Source of the DNA: JAVBOJ01 sp031550755
GTDB lineage: Bacteria; Bacillota; Clostridia; Oscillospirales; UBA929
Assembly: GCA_031550755.1 (NCBI GenBank)
Contig: JAVBOJ010000150.1
Coordinates: forward strand, 1-5,085
Length of the DNA stretch: 5,085 nt
Direction: 5' to 3'
The translations under genes were made by a program, and so were the position numbers. Positions 4,956 to 5,085 of this stretch are shown here, in pieces. The first letter of the stretch is position 1; the number at the start of each line of letters is the position of its first letter. The notes under the pieces are model-generated. The model was not told the origin of the DNA. It worked only from the letters and a program-made list of their open reading frames with translations, and did not search any database.

Positions 4956-5085
4956 GGGTCACCCGCACCGTGTCGCCCGGCTGCTTGCCGATTTGGGCGC
5001 GGATATCCTTGCGCACCCCGAGAATGTGACAGGGAGTCCCCATGCGCACCAGACTGCCGTCATACGGCACGCCGTCAAAGGTGGC
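4933..5085 (-). CDS. DUF1905-domain protein, C-terminal 50 residues (5' end outside window)
   Basis: Reading the - strand from 5085 to the TGA at 4935-4933 gives an uninterrupted 50-residue end. It contains FDGVPYDGSLVRMG, then CHILGVRKDIRAQIGK and QPGDTVRVTL. These match my memory of the DUF1905 family pattern: a short small-beta-barrel domain with a GSL..MG stretch, an H-x-LGV-x-K-x-IR helix start and a closing GK-x-x-GD-x-V-x-V-x-L. The protein ends soon after the domain with a basic IERARG tail, so DUF1905 is C-terminal here; in other proteins it can be followed by a bacteriocin-protection YdeI/OmpD-associated domain. Function is unknown. The gene faces the ATPase gene and overlaps its last 23 bp, with no terminator between them. 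Confidence 0.82.
   Translation of the reverse strand, partial: ATFDGVPYDGSLVRMGTPCHILGVRKDIRAQIGKQPGDTVRVTLIERARG

Overview
The window looks like chromosomal DNA from a GC-rich, Gram-positive member of the Firmicutes, most plausibly a Clostridia/Oscillospirales-type anaerobe. This is an inference from several features together: an LPXTG wall-anchored protein, strong GGAGG-type ribosome binding sites, a textbook sigma-A promoter, a U-tract terminator, a CadC/CadA metal-resistance pair and a strongly GC-biased third codon position. No taxonomic marker gene is present, so the assignment stays tentative.

Left part (about 1-2406), all on the + strand. The 3' end of a large secreted surface protein enters from the left edge. 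It has a Ser/Pro-rich linker, one beta-rich domain, an LPTTG sorting signal, a membrane helix and a basic tail. A 98-bp gap carries a strong nested inverted repeat. Next comes an unusual 489-aa protein: a complete ECF-type sigma factor (regions 2 and 4) joined to an Ala/Gly-rich hydrophobic stretch, a long Pro/Thr/Ser-rich linker and a C-terminal domain I do not recognise. Its layout suggests a membrane-tethered sigma factor whose own extension may be the sensor or anti-sigma part. A good intrinsic terminator ends this unit.

Right part (about 2485-4955), also +. This is a compact Cd/Zn/Pb-responsive efflux locus. A consensus promoter (TTGACA, 17 bp, TATACT) overlaps a palindromic operator and drives a 119-aa ArsR/SmtB-family repressor. 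The repressor carries both the CadC-type four-cysteine site and the SmtB-type alpha-5 Asp/His/His/Glu site. A perfect hairpin follows, then a second copy of the operator, then a 648-aa P1B-2 ATPase. The ATPase has a Cys/His-rich N-terminal tail in place of the usual heavy-metal-associated (HMA) domain. The implied circuit is that the metal-free repressor sits on both operators, and metal binding releases it so that the exporter is made.

Right edge. The last 153 bases encode, on the - strand, the C-terminal 50 residues of a DUF1905-type protein whose 3' end overlaps the 3' end of the ATPase gene by 23 bp. No RNA genes, CRISPR arrays, insertion sequences or attachment sites were seen. There is no gene-free stretch longer than about 160 bp.
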